A stretch of 64,000 bases of DNA. Source: JAZDLR01 sp964540995. Its GTDB lineage: Bacteria; Patescibacteriota; Patescibacteriia; UBA1558; 2-01-FULL-52-15. A program made the position numbers and the translations under genes. The stretch spans positions 62,001 through 126,000 of the forward strand of contig CAZIOU010000001.1 of NCBI GenBank assembly GCA_964540995.1, written 5' to 3'. The first letter of the stretch is position 1; the number at the start of each line of letters is the position of its first letter. Below the pieces are notes generated by a model. That model was not told the DNA's origin and ran no database searches. It worked only from the letters and a program-made list of their open reading frames with translations. Shown here piece after piece: positions 1-9,208 of the stretch.

Positions 1-1512
1 GTATTTGCATTCAAAGATAGCTCAGTTGTGCAGTCAAATCTCGGTTTGCGTCGCTTAGCTAGCATTTCGGCTACCGATACCACAGCGCAAGCTCGTTTCC
101 AGACTTGGGGTTCGGCTTGGCAGGGTTTCCAAGAGCGACCGCTATTAGGATATGGGCAAGAAAATTTCTATCTCGTATTTAATAAATATTTCAACCCATT
201 GATTTATCGTCATGCGAATTCTCGTGTATGGTATGATCGTGCGCATAACATATTTATTGATCATTTGATTACGGGCGGTATCGTCGGTTTCATATTATAT
301 TCACTATTATTGGCGATTCCGCTGTGGTGGTTGGTACGCTATCAGATACAAGAACGTCAGAAGCGGGGTGGTATTGATAAAGAACTATTACGTGAACAGA
401 TGATACTTATGGCACTTGTCGGGTTTATCGTACAAGGATTATTTGTATTCGAGTCATTACCAGTGTATATTGGATTGTTATTATTGCTAGCGTATGTGAG
501 CTGGCGCTATGGGCAAAAAACATGGCACATTCCGACTGTCATTACACGTATAGCATCTATTGCTGTTATTATCGCCCTGATACCGGCTATGTATTTCTTC
601 AATATTCGTGAAGCTCAAGCAAATCTGGCATCTATCGAGGGTATTACTGCTCAGTCGACAGATCCCGCTGCCGCCGTCGATGCTTATGATCGAGCAATTG
701 AATATCAGTCATCGGGTACACAAGAATATCGTCGTCGATTGGCTGAATATGTAGCAGGGCTAGTTGCTAATCGATCATTATCTCCAGCGCAGTTAATCCC
801 ATTTGTGAGAAAAGTTGACACGGAATTGCAGCAGCGCGTTCAACAGAGTCCGCGTGATGTTTCGAATTATTTATTATACATGCGTTTCTTGAATACTACC
901 TATGTTCTGGATCCGAATCGTTTATTATTAGTGCAAGCTCTTGCCGATAAAGCGCTGAATAATAGTCCAACACGTCCGCAGCTATACTATGAGTTAGGAT
1001 ATACTAACTTCTATCTTTATAAGTGGTATCTGCAAGAAGGAAAGATTGTAGAAGCGGCCGATGTTTATAAAAAAATGAAGATTAACTTTCAAAAATCGAT
1101 TGATCTGAACCCCGGCGTAAAGGAGTCGTATGTAAATCTTGTAATGGTCCTTCTAGCCTCAAATAATAGTACTGAAGCTGATGAGTATTTGCATAGAATG
1201 GACGACCTTAAGATTACTTACACTGATAATGACACGATAAATCGTGTTGTGAATGCTGCTATAGAGCAGAAGAATTACCTTTGGCTTAAGGATTTCTACC
1301 TGTTACTAAAGGCTCGATATCCTGAAGACCCAAACTACTATATTGGAGCGGCATTATCATATGCCAATCTTAGAGATTTTTCGAATGCTATTAAATACGC
1401 TACAGAAGCTAAACATTTTGGGGGTAATGTTGCAAAACAATCAGAAATATTTATCAGTTGCGTCAATAATAAGACATATACATTTGAGCCTTCGTTTGCC
1501 TGTAAGCCATAA
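1..1512 (+). CDS. O-antigen ligase/polymerase-like membrane protein with C-terminal repeats (5' truncated by window edge)
   Basis: The reading frame is open to base 1, so the start lies outside the window; a GTG at 28 is only an internal candidate. What remains is the C-terminal half of a Wzy_C/WaaL-type protein: the conserved loop with RFQTWGSAWQGF, PLLGYGQENF and the histidine motif DRAHNIFIDHLITGG, then about three hydrophobic segments, then a soluble domain of roughly 250 residues with TPR-like helices (for example ELGYTNFYLYKW and FQKSIDLNPGV). The family moves lipid-linked glycans onto acceptors or polymerises repeat units on the outer side of the membrane. The gene at 3218 is a full-length paralogue with the same organisation. 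The stop is 8 bases before the next gene, so they are probably co-transcribed. Enzymatic role (ligase or polymerase) cannot be decided from sequence. Confidence 0.75.
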   Translation, partial: VFAFKDSSVVQSNLGLRRLASISATDTTAQARFQTWGSAWQGFQERPLLGYGQENFYLVFNKYFNPLIYRHANSRVWYDRAHNIFIDHLITGGIVGFILYSLLLAIPLWWLVRYQIQERQKRGGIDKELLREQMILMALVGFIVQGLFVFESLPVYIGLLLLLAYVSWRYGQKTWHIPTVITRIASIAVIIALIPAMYFFNIREAQANLASIEGITAQSTDPAAAVDAYDRAIEYQSSGTQEYRRRLAEYVAGLVANRSLSPAQLIPFVRKVDTELQQRVQQSPRDVSNYLLYMRFLNTTYVLDPNRLLLVQALADKALNNSPTRPQLYYELGYTNFYLYKWYLQEGKIVEAADVYKKMKINFQKSIDLNPGVKESYVNLVMVLLASNNSTEADEYLHRMDDLKITYTDNDTINRVVNAAIEQKNYLWLKDFYLLLKARYPEDPNYYIGAALSYANLRDFSNAIKYATEAKHFGGNVAKQSEIFISCVNNKTYTFEPSFACKP

Positions 1513-1520
1513 CGAATTGT

Positions 1521-3221
1521 ATGCCGGCATGGTTTCGAGCTCAACGATCAAGTTTGATAATATTCGGCATTGTAGCTATTGCGTCTCTCCTGCGGTTCTA
1601 TGATTTAGGTCGGGCCGATCTGATTACTGATGAAGCCTCGATAAATTGGCGGGCGATCGGCTACTTAGATTTCCTCGGAACTCCCTATCAGACCACGCCA
1701 GTCGAATGGCTCCAGACGTGGCCTTGGTGGTTGTCTATTTCCTTCCATGATCTGCCGCCCTTATTTTTCTTGATCCAACATTGGATATTCTCTCTTTTTG
1801 GAGTATCAGTCACAGTCATGCGTCTATTGCCAGCACTGGCCGGTGTAGCTTCGGTAATTATGGTGCATGTCATCGGTCGCCGCTTGGTAGGACGGGCCTC
1901 TGGCTTGGTGGCCTCAGCCCTGATAGCTATCAATAGTTATCACCTGTGGATATCTAGGATCGCGATGCAGGAGTCGTTGGTTATCTTGTGGATCTTGTTG
2001 GCGTTCTGGTGCGCTCTGCGAGTAAGAGAGGATAAACGTTGGTGGTATGCCTTTGGTGTGATTACTGGACTGGCCATCATGACCAAGATACACGGTATCA
2101 TCATTATCCCTATCGTCTTGACCTATTATCTGTGGCAGCAGCGATCAGTCTGGCGGACCAAAGAGCTGTATCTATCATGGTTAATTATTGCCATCATTGT
2201 AAGTCCCTACATTGTCTATAACATCATGATGTATCGGACGTTTGGACATTTTGATTATCAGTTTTCTTATCTCTTTCATCAGTCAGTCGATGCCTGGAAA
2301 GTTCGACCGGGGAGAGAAGAGTTTTCCACTTTAGCAGCCTCATTTCAGTATTTTTTCGTCAATCTACGAGAATCCTTTACCCCACTATTTTCAGTTGTTC
2401 TCTTGCTAGCTGTGGTATATCCTCTGCTCCGCTGGCGCGACTTGAGTGATCAGCGACGTCAGGCTATTGGCTGGCTAGGAGTAGCGATGCTATGGACCTT
2501 TGTGCTGTTGATGGTTATTGGTTCGAGTCGTCGGTTTCTGACCTTGATGTTGCCGTGGGTCTTCTTGTGGCTCGGTGTGGTGTTGAGTTCTATTCGTTTT
2601 CGACGATTCCGTTGGCTATTTTACAGTCTGGGAGTTGTTTGGGTGGTTTACGAGCTTGTATTTGCTATCAATACCAGTGTGGCCGATCTGAAATGGGGCT
2701 CTGAAGGGTGGGGCTATTCTTGTCTACGTTATCAAGTGATGCCCTATGGCTACCGTCAGCTGGAAGCGTCTGTTGATAATATCTTAGCTGGCAAGAAGCC
2801 GGCAGTTACCTTGCCAATCGCTAATGCTAATTTGCGTCACGTGACTGAGCAAAGATATGCCAGTTTAACTGGGCAACCCGAGCCGGCAATGATCATTTAT
2901 GATCCACGAATGTACGGCGAAGAAGTATTCTGGACTTTGACACGACGCCTCATCTATCAAGGTTGGCCAGTATTGTCCTATGGAGTCTATCAAGAAGCGC
3001 AGGCGGGGAATGGACCAGACTTTTTCCGTAAGTTGGGAATCACTGACTACTATTTTATCGATGCACATCAAGCAACGTTGCAGTCACCGTCATTTGACGA
3101 GTCTGTCGCTGCGGCTGATGCCTTTATCCAACAACTACAGTCCAAAGCAGAAGTTGTTCAGGAGATTAAGGACACCAGCGGCCGAGTAGTATTTACTATC
3201 TATCATTGGCAAACACTATGA
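1521..3221 (+). CDS. GT-C membrane glycosyltransferase, PMT/ArnT-like (GT39 type)
   Basis: A 566-residue protein with about ten hydrophobic segments. The first outer loop after TM1 holds the acidic pair D37-E38 in DLITDEASINWRA, the typical catalytic loop of GT-C enzymes that use polyprenyl-phosphate sugars (dolichyl-phosphate-mannose:protein mannosyltransferase and ArnT families). The C-terminal 150 residues are soluble. It lies between the two ligase-like genes, with its stop overlapping the next start by 4 bases (ATGA). Inferred role: transfer of a sugar from an undecaprenyl-phosphate carrier to a surface acceptor, fed by the polyprenol-phosphate glycosyltransferases near 25.6 and 28.6 kb. 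Confidence 0.75.
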   Translation: MPAWFRAQRSSLIIFGIVAIASLLRFYDLGRADLITDEASINWRAIGYLDFLGTPYQTTPVEWLQTWPWWLSISFHDLPPLFFLIQHWIFSLFGVSVTVMRLLPALAGVASVIMVHVIGRRLVGRASGLVASALIAINSYHLWISRIAMQESLVILWILLAFWCALRVREDKRWWYAFGVITGLAIMTKIHGIIIIPIVLTYYLWQQRSVWRTKELYLSWLIIAIIVSPYIVYNIMMYRTFGHFDYQFSYLFHQSVDAWKVRPGREEFSTLAASFQYFFVNLRESFTPLFSVVLLLAVVYPLLRWRDLSDQRRQAIGWLGVAMLWTFVLLMVIGSSRRFLTLMLPWVFLWLGVVLSSIRFRRFRWLFYSLGVVWVVYELVFAINTSVADLKWGSEGWGYSCLRYQVMPYGYRQLEASVDNILAGKKPAVTLPIANANLRHVTEQRYASLTGQPEPAMIIYDPRMYGEEVFWTLTRRLIYQGWPVLSYGVYQEAQAGNGPDFFRKLGITDYYFIDAHQATLQSPSFDESVAAADAFIQQLQSKAEVVQEIKDTSGRVVFTIYHWQTL

Positions 3222-5647
3222 AGCAGCTTGATTGGATGCGTTCGGTATTGGCAGAGCGACCTGACTGGTATGAGTCGGTGTTGCTGACGTGCTTTCGTGT
3301 TTGTGTTGGGTTGAGCTTATTGGTGCCGCTAATTTATTCAACACAATTGATGTATGGAGTATCAACGGCGAAGCACTTTTTCTTTCGCACGATTGTCTCC
3401 TTGATGGCGTTATTCTACGCGCTCTTGGCGAGTCACAATCGCAAATACCTGCCACGACCGTCGCTGATAACCTTTAGTCTCTTAGGCATATTTCTAGCCT
3501 ATACCATCTCGAGCGTTGTGGCTGGTACAGCTATCAGCAGCTTCTGGGGTAACTATCTGCGGATGGACGGACTCCTCGGGTGGGGCTATCTCTTGGTCTA
3601 TTATCTGACATTGACTCATGTCTTGGTTGATAATGATTGGTGGCGGTTATTGGTAGTGGTTATTACTGTTGGCTATTGGGTTTCGCTGGTAGCTGTCAGT
3701 CAGTATCTGGGAGCTTCTATAATCTTGGTGTCGACTGGTGGCGTGCGATCAACGGCCACCTTTGGGAATGCGGCTTATTATGGCTGGTACCAAATGATAG
3801 TGGTCTTCTTATTGCTCTTACTCTGGGTGCAGAAGCAACGTAAATTGTATTCTGCTTACGTGTATAGCTTCCTGCTAGCCGATATTATAATCGTATCCTA
3901 TGTGGCGTGGTCGCATTTTGTTCGTCATCAGCCCAATGATTTTGACTATCTATTCCGCAATATATTTCTTTTATCTGTAACGATTTGGATTCAATGGCTG
4001 GCCTGGCGCTATTGGCGGAGCCGCAGAGAGATTTATCGATCGGCGTTATTAGTGTCATTAATCATCGTTGGTTGTTTTGGTATGTATGCCAGCCAAAGCA
4101 AGGCGGCGCTGGTGGCAACGACCGTTGGCTTGGTTACTGCGGGCGTAGTGACGTTGGTCGGTCGTAGGCAGCTGACTCGACGTAGCTATGGCTGGCTCGG
4201 TCTGGTTATCCTAGCCATGGTAGTAGTACTAGCTTCGAGTGCGAGTAGGCCAGTATCGTCTGTGATGTCCTCGGTAGTACAGTCCAAATCTTTCCACGAT
4301 CGAGCGCTGGTCTGGGGTGCTGCTACACAAGCATTCCTAGCCAAGCCATTGCTCGGGTGGGGTATGGACAATTTCCCGGTCGCTTTTGATCGTTATTACC
4401 CGAGCGATCTCTACGATTCTGCTAATGCTCCGATCTGGTATGACAAAGCGCATAGCATTTATGGTCAATATGCTGTCGAGGGTGGAGTGTTGGTAGTACT
4501 GGGATATCTGGTGCTGCTATACGCGTTGGTACGAGCGGTCCGTCGATGGACCACAGGATCTCGGGCTATAAAATATGTCTTAATAGGATTTGGCCTAGCC
4601 TATCTCTGTATCGGGTTGGTCTACTTTGATACTGTTGCCAATGCACCGCTGCTATTCTTGCTACTAGCCATGATTCGTCAGCAAGCGCGACCCGATCGAG
4701 TTGTAGCCCTGCAGTCACCCTTAGAACTCCTGATACCGCGAGCCGCCACCGGTGTGCTGATAGTCTTGGGCTCGCTGCTCTTCTGGTACAATTTCACCGC
4801 TCGTCAGCTCATTACTAATGCCAATTATATGAAGCAAGTGGCCTCAGTTCAGGCTGCTATTCAGACAGACTCTCCCGTCGCCTTGGATTTGCTCCATGCG
4901 GTCGTTACCAACTCACCTACAATGGGGAAGACAGACCTACGTTCGCAATTTGGCACTATTATGGGTGATCTGATGGTCGCCAAGCCTGATGATCCAGAAG
5001 TTCGTCGTTATGTGCCGATCGGGCTGACTGATTTGCAGAAGAATTCTGGTAAGCGTACCAATCTGGTTCTACCTGTGGTAGAGATTGCCAATTATACGAT
5101 TATCGCTGGCCGATTGGACCCGCAGTACTGGTCTTACGGTCAAGAGGTGGTAGATCGTCTGCTCGTAGCTGCTCCGTCTCGTATTCAGCTCTATTATTTG
5201 GCTGGCAGACTGCATATCCTCCGAGGTCAAACAGCTGAAGGTTTGGCTTACTTTCAGCGAGCGATTGATCAGAAACCAATGTTTGATACCTATTTTAATT
5301 ATTATAAGCAAATGGTGACCTTGGTGCCGGAGCAGGAGAGCGAAGTTTTCTTACATGATCATTTGCAAGCATATTCGCTTGGTGAGCGTTTTCAAATTAT
5401 TAACTTTGATCTATCGCTCAATCAGCCTCAGCGAGCTCTAACGCATTTGATGGCTATGGCTAGCGATGTCAATCAGGATCGTACCAATCAGACGCAGCAA
5501 GTTGCCCATTGGCAACGATTGGCGGCGATCGCTTACTCGCAACTAGGTGATAATGAAAAAGCTCTGACGGCTGCCCGTCAAAGCTACATGCTTGATCCTA
5601 TTACTAATGCTGATCTGCCTCACTATTTTCCGCAGCTAACTCAATAA
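3218..5647 (+). CDS. O-antigen ligase/polymerase-like protein with TPR C-terminus
   Basis: About 809 residues. The ATG at 3218 overlaps the upstream stop as ATGA and is preferred over an in-frame TTG at 3206. The N-terminal 460 residues carry about twelve membrane segments; the Wzy_C motif region includes SFHDRALVWGAATQAF, PLLGWGMDNF and YDKAHSIYGQYAVEGG, with the conserved histidine seen also in the gene at 1-1512. The last 270 residues are soluble with TPR-like helices (YYLAGRLHILRGQTAEGLAYF). Such ligase-TPR fusions occur in Gram-positive and CPR surface glycan or glycoprotein loci. The 3' end overlaps the convergent glycosyltransferase gene by 12 bases. Ligase versus polymerase activity is not distinguishable. 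Confidence 0.8.
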   Translation: MKQLDWMRSVLAERPDWYESVLLTCFRVCVGLSLLVPLIYSTQLMYGVSTAKHFFFRTIVSLMALFYALLASHNRKYLPRPSLITFSLLGIFLAYTISSVVAGTAISSFWGNYLRMDGLLGWGYLLVYYLTLTHVLVDNDWWRLLVVVITVGYWVSLVAVSQYLGASIILVSTGGVRSTATFGNAAYYGWYQMIVVFLLLLLWVQKQRKLYSAYVYSFLLADIIIVSYVAWSHFVRHQPNDFDYLFRNIFLLSVTIWIQWLAWRYWRSRREIYRSALLVSLIIVGCFGMYASQSKAALVATTVGLVTAGVVTLVGRRQLTRRSYGWLGLVILAMVVVLASSASRPVSSVMSSVVQSKSFHDRALVWGAATQAFLAKPLLGWGMDNFPVAFDRYYPSDLYDSANAPIWYDKAHSIYGQYAVEGGVLVVLGYLVLLYALVRAVRRWTTGSRAIKYVLIGFGLAYLCIGLVYFDTVANAPLLFLLLAMIRQQARPDRVVALQSPLELLIPRAATGVLIVLGSLLFWYNFTARQLITNANYMKQVASVQAAIQTDSPVALDLLHAVVTNSPTMGKTDLRSQFGTIMGDLMVAKPDDPEVRRYVPIGLTDLQKNSGKRTNLVLPVVEIANYTIIAGRLDPQYWSYGQEVVDRLLVAAPSRIQLYYLAGRLHILRGQTAEGLAYFQRAIDQKPMFDTYFNYYKQMVTLVPEQESEVFLHDHLQAYSLGERFQIINFDLSLNQPQRALTHLMAMASDVNQDRTNQTQQVAHWQRLAAIAYSQLGDNEKALTAARQSYMLDPITNADLPHYFPQLTQ

Positions 5648-6802
5648 TTCTTCATAGACCTGACTGGTTTTGTCTATCATATGCTCGGCCGAGAACTCGC
5701 TACGAACGAATCGTTCGAGTGCAGCAGCACACTGACTGCGTTGGTCGCTGCCCGTCAGAGCTTGGCGGATCGTGTCGGCTAAAGCCTGACTATGAGCTGG
5801 TGGCACGAGCCAACCGGTTACTCCGTCTTCGATAATTTCGGGGATACCACCGACGCGAGTGGCGATGACTGGTAATGTGGCTAGTCCAGCCTCTAAGAGA
5901 GCGTAGGGATGACCTTCTTTGACCGAAGGCAGGACGAAGAGGTCAAAAGCTTTCAAATATTTCCACGCTTGCGGTTTCTCACCGAGGAGATGAAAACGTT
6001 CGGTCATCTTATGACTGTCGATTAAGAATTGCAAGCGAGCCTTCTGCGGGCCGTCACCGATTATAGCGAATTGCAGTTGTTGATCATCAATTTTGGTTGC
6101 GGCTTCGATTAGGTAGGTCAAACCTTTGGTAGGATAGTGGGAGGCGATGGAACCGACGATCGTAGCTTCTGGTGACAATCCGAGTTCTTGTCGGGCTTGT
6201 TCACGCGTCAGAAATATACTTGTGTCAGGCGTTAGACCATTATGAATAGTAGTAAATGATTCCAATGGCGCGATACGATGCTTGATACCACTTACTTTGG
6301 ATTGATCAGACACCGTGATGATGCGATCTTTCCAGCGTGCGCCGAGTCGTTCGACCCAGATATAGAGTTGTCTGACTAGTGCTGGCAATGGTTCATCGAA
6401 GACAAAGCCATGCGCTGTGTAGACGACGGCTATTTTCTTGGCGGCTGTTCGATTGTACCAATGAGCAGCCAGACTAGCGGTAAAACCAGCCATAGAGCTA
6501 TTGATATGAATAATTTCTGGCTGGAGCTGACGGTAGAGGCGCTGTAACTCCCAGATGCTCTGCAGATTGCGGATAGGATTAATGCCTCGCTGCAAGTAGG
6601 TTAAGCGGTGCACAGTGATTTCGGGATGAAGGTCTAAGGGCTGGAAAAATTTGGGATCTTGGTCATTTAACTCTCCGACAGCGACACTGACCGAATTATG
6701 AGCAGCAAAAGCCGTCGCCAATTCCAAGACATACTTCTGAGCACCGCCAAACTTACTTTGGGTGATAATATAGAGAATTTTGTGACCGCTAATCATAGGC
6801 AT
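5636..6802 (-). CDS. GT4-family glycosyltransferase
   Basis: About 388 residues with the GT-B fold of GT4 enzymes: N-terminal KILYIITQSKFGGAQKYV (glycine loop after the first strand), middle VVYTAHGF, and C-terminal donor-site motif KEGHPYALLEAGLATLP (the E-x7-E signature). It transfers a nucleotide-activated sugar to a lipid-linked acceptor on the cytoplasmic side. I chose the ATG at 6802; a TTG 45 bases upstream is in frame, but a TATACA box lies at 6809-6814 on this strand, which would make the ATG the 5' end of the message. The gene is transcribed against its neighbours and overlaps the ligase gene tail to tail. Donor and linkage are unknown. Confidence 0.8.
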   Translation of the reverse strand: MPMISGHKILYIITQSKFGGAQKYVLELATAFAAHNSVSVAVGELNDQDPKFFQPLDLHPEITVHRLTYLQRGINPIRNLQSIWELQRLYRQLQPEIIHINSSMAGFTASLAAHWYNRTAAKKIAVVYTAHGFVFDEPLPALVRQLYIWVERLGARWKDRIITVSDQSKVSGIKHRIAPLESFTTIHNGLTPDTSIFLTREQARQELGLSPEATIVGSIASHYPTKGLTYLIEAATKIDDQQLQFAIIGDGPQKARLQFLIDSHKMTERFHLLGEKPQAWKYLKAFDLFVLPSVKEGHPYALLEAGLATLPVIATRVGGIPEIIEDGVTGWLVPPAHSQALADTIRQALTGSDQRSQCAAALERFVRSEFSAEHMIDKTSQVYEELLS

Positions 6803-6927
6803 ATTCGTTGTATACTGTACCAAATAGGCTAGGCTTTGTATAGACAAAAGGGCTTGAAAAATGCTAGGAAATCTGGCATAGTCATACGGTATATTGGATA
6901 GCTTCTAAGCTCACTATTTGGCTAACT

Positions 6928-8076
6928 ATGGCGAAAAGACTGCTAATATTTTCTCTTACTTACTACCCTTTTGTCGGAGGAGCAGAGGTAGCGATCAAAG
7001 AAATTGTTGATCGTTTAACGGATTTTGATGCTGTTTTATTGACGGCACGACTTCAAGCTGACCTGCCAGCAGAAGAAACTTTGGGACGTATTCAAGTGAT
7101 TCGTCTCGGTCGGGGTAACCGTTGGGATAAATACTTCTTTGCCTTCCGCGCTGCTAGACGCGCTTACCAGCTGCACTCATTTCAGCGATTTGATCTCGCC
7201 TGGGCCATGATGGCCAATTATGCCGGCTTAGCTGCTTGGCTTTTTCGTTTACGATCACGTGTCCCGTATCTCTTAACTGAACAGAGCGGTGATTCAGCTT
7301 GGTTTATCTGGAAGCGAGTTTGGTTCTGGTTACCGATTTATCGCTCGATGTATAAGAAAGCGGTGCGTATTCAAGCCATCAGTAAGAGCTTAGCTCGTCG
7401 GGCGCGTTTCTTCGGTCATAAGAAAGAAATAGCCATCATTCCTAACGGCGTTGATTTGGAAGTTTTTCACAATACGGTAAGTCCTGACCAACGACAAGCT
7501 TACCGCCATGAATTGGGTATTAGTGATGATGAATGGGTAGTGATCACTACCAGCCGATTGGTTTTTAAAAATGCCATCGATGATCTACTCAAAGCGATTA
7601 ACGACGCTCGTTATAAGCTGGGAGTGCCTGCTCGGTTGCTGATTGTCGGTGAAGGACCGGATCGGCGAGCCTTAGAATCTCTCGCAATTCAGAAGGGTGT
7701 GGCACAATACGTGTCTTTCTATGGTCACATTGATCATTTGGATATGACCAAATATATGGCAGCCTCTGATGTCTTCTGCCGTCCGTCTTTGACTGAAGGA
7801 TTGGGTAATTCATTTCTGGAAGCCATGGCTTACGGCTTACCAATTATCGCAACACCGGTTGGTGGTATTGTTGATTTCTTGACCGACGGTGAGACTGGTC
7901 TTTCTTGTCAGGTTCGTAAGCCGATGACTATCGCTCAAGCTATCGAACGCTATTATCGCGATCGGGAATTGTATCGACATATCCAGTCTCGTGGTCAGGA
8001 GTTGATTCGTGAACGCTATGATTGGAATAAAGTGGCAGCCGAGATGAATAGTCTATTCATTAGTTGTATTCGGTAA
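6928..8076 (+). CDS. GT4-family glycosyltransferase
   Basis: A 382-residue GT-B enzyme. It starts with the typical first strand and glycine loop (LLIFSLTYYPFVGGAEVAI), has the linker region IAIIPNGVDLEVF, and ends with the EGLGNSFLEAMAYGLP donor-binding motif followed by ATPVGG. It is the first of a run of plus-strand genes (6928-17694) spaced by 2-16 bases or overlapping, consistent with one operon for glycan assembly. A TATATT box at 6890-6895 could belong to its promoter but no good -35 element is seen. Substrate unknown. Confidence 0.85.
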   Translation: MAKRLLIFSLTYYPFVGGAEVAIKEIVDRLTDFDAVLLTARLQADLPAEETLGRIQVIRLGRGNRWDKYFFAFRAARRAYQLHSFQRFDLAWAMMANYAGLAAWLFRLRSRVPYLLTEQSGDSAWFIWKRVWFWLPIYRSMYKKAVRIQAISKSLARRARFFGHKKEIAIIPNGVDLEVFHNTVSPDQRQAYRHELGISDDEWVVITTSRLVFKNAIDDLLKAINDARYKLGVPARLLIVGEGPDRRALESLAIQKGVAQYVSFYGHIDHLDMTKYMAASDVFCRPSLTEGLGNSFLEAMAYGLPIIATPVGGIVDFLTDGETGLSCQVRKPMTIAQAIERYYRDRELYRHIQSRGQELIRERYDWNKVAAEMNSLFISCIR

Positions 8077-8077
8077 T

Positions 8078-9208
8078 ATGAAATCAGCTTCAGATCTACG
8101 TATTCTCATGATTAGCCTCGACCCGGCTTTTTTGGGACAAGGCAGTGGAGATGTGTTGCAACGACACATCGATTATGCTGCCAGAGTTAAATCCTTGGAT
8201 ATAATCCTCATCGGAGGTAATCAGGCTGTTTCCAAGAAGATAACCGACCAGCTCACTATTCATAGTACTGGAGGGCAGGGGTTATTTAAGGCCTTCAAAG
8301 CCTATGCCATCGGTCAGCGACTAGCTGCTCAAGGTATTGATCTGATCGATACCCAAGATCCTCATATGACGGGACTTATCGGTTGGTTATTGAAACGCAA
8401 GTTTGGTCTGCCTTTGGAAGTTCACTGTCATGGTGACTTTATTGCTAATCCCTACTGGCGGGCAGAATCTTGGAAAAATCGCTGGTATGAGCTGTTGCAA
8501 AATTTTATTTTTAAGCGTGCCGATGGTATTCGTGTGGTGTCATCTTTGATCGCCGCCAAGATTGAACAAGCTCAATTGACCAAGGCTCCGGTGGTGACGA
8601 TCAATACCCCGGTTAATATAGAAACATTCATACCAATACAGGGTCAACCAGAGGATAATCCCAAACGAATTGCATTTGTTGGGCGGTTGGTAGCAGCAAA
8701 GAATCTCTATTTATTGCTTCATGTTATTAGGGTGCTGCAACAAATGAGGTCTGATTTTGTTGTTGACATAGTTGGTAGCGGATCTCTCGAGCAGGATCTC
8801 AAACTTAAGGTTCAACTGCTAGGTCTAGATAAGGTAGTTGTGTTCCATGGTGATAAAACGCCAAGCCAATTAGCGGATTTTTATCGACGCATTTGGGTTT
8901 TAGTGCTTTTTTCCACTAACGAAAGTTTCGGTAAAGTAATTATCGAAGCTGGTGTCATCGGCATCCCGACAGTTGCTTCGGCTACATCGGGGGCGCAGAC
9001 GATCATTAAGGATGGCGAAACCGGAATTTTGGTGCCGATCAATGATGTAAGTGCTGCTGTTGCAGCTATAGATCGCCTACTTGGGGATGAAGCCGAACGT
9101 AATCGATTGGGTCAGCGAGCCTTGGAATTCTATAAACAACGTTTCGATAGGGCGCGGAGCATTGATATGATTATCACCAATTGGCAACAGATCGCTCGTA
9201 CAGTATGA
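8078..9208 (+). CDS. GT4-family glycosyltransferase
   Basis: A 376-residue GT-B protein beginning one base after the previous stop. Visible motifs are LRILMISLDPAFLGQGSGD at the N-terminus (acceptor domain loop), EVHCHGDF in the middle and NESFGKVIIEAGVIGIP with ATSGAQTII in the donor domain. It is clearly a member of the same family as its neighbours but well diverged from them, so it probably adds a different residue. Its stop overlaps the next start as ATGA, suggesting translational coupling. Confidence 0.83.
   Translation: MKSASDLRILMISLDPAFLGQGSGDVLQRHIDYAARVKSLDIILIGGNQAVSKKITDQLTIHSTGGQGLFKAFKAYAIGQRLAAQGIDLIDTQDPHMTGLIGWLLKRKFGLPLEVHCHGDFIANPYWRAESWKNRWYELLQNFIFKRADGIRVVSSLIAAKIEQAQLTKAPVVTINTPVNIETFIPIQGQPEDNPKRIAFVGRLVAAKNLYLLLHVIRVLQQMRSDFVVDIVGSGSLEQDLKLKVQLLGLDKVVVFHGDKTPSQLADFYRRIWVLVLFSTNESFGKVIIEAGVIGIPTVASATSGAQTIIKDGETGILVPINDVSAAVAAIDRLLGDEAERNRLGQRALEFYKQRFDRARSIDMIITNWQQIARTV

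Noticed and set aside
3206..3217. Upstream TTG start for the second ligase gene, and similar longer starts at 9181, 13353, 16343, 25164, 38118, 40255 and 49885 (minus)
   Set aside because: In each case a nearer ATG gives a 4-base overlap or a better N-terminus, and the longer form enters the neighbouring coding region or a promoter.
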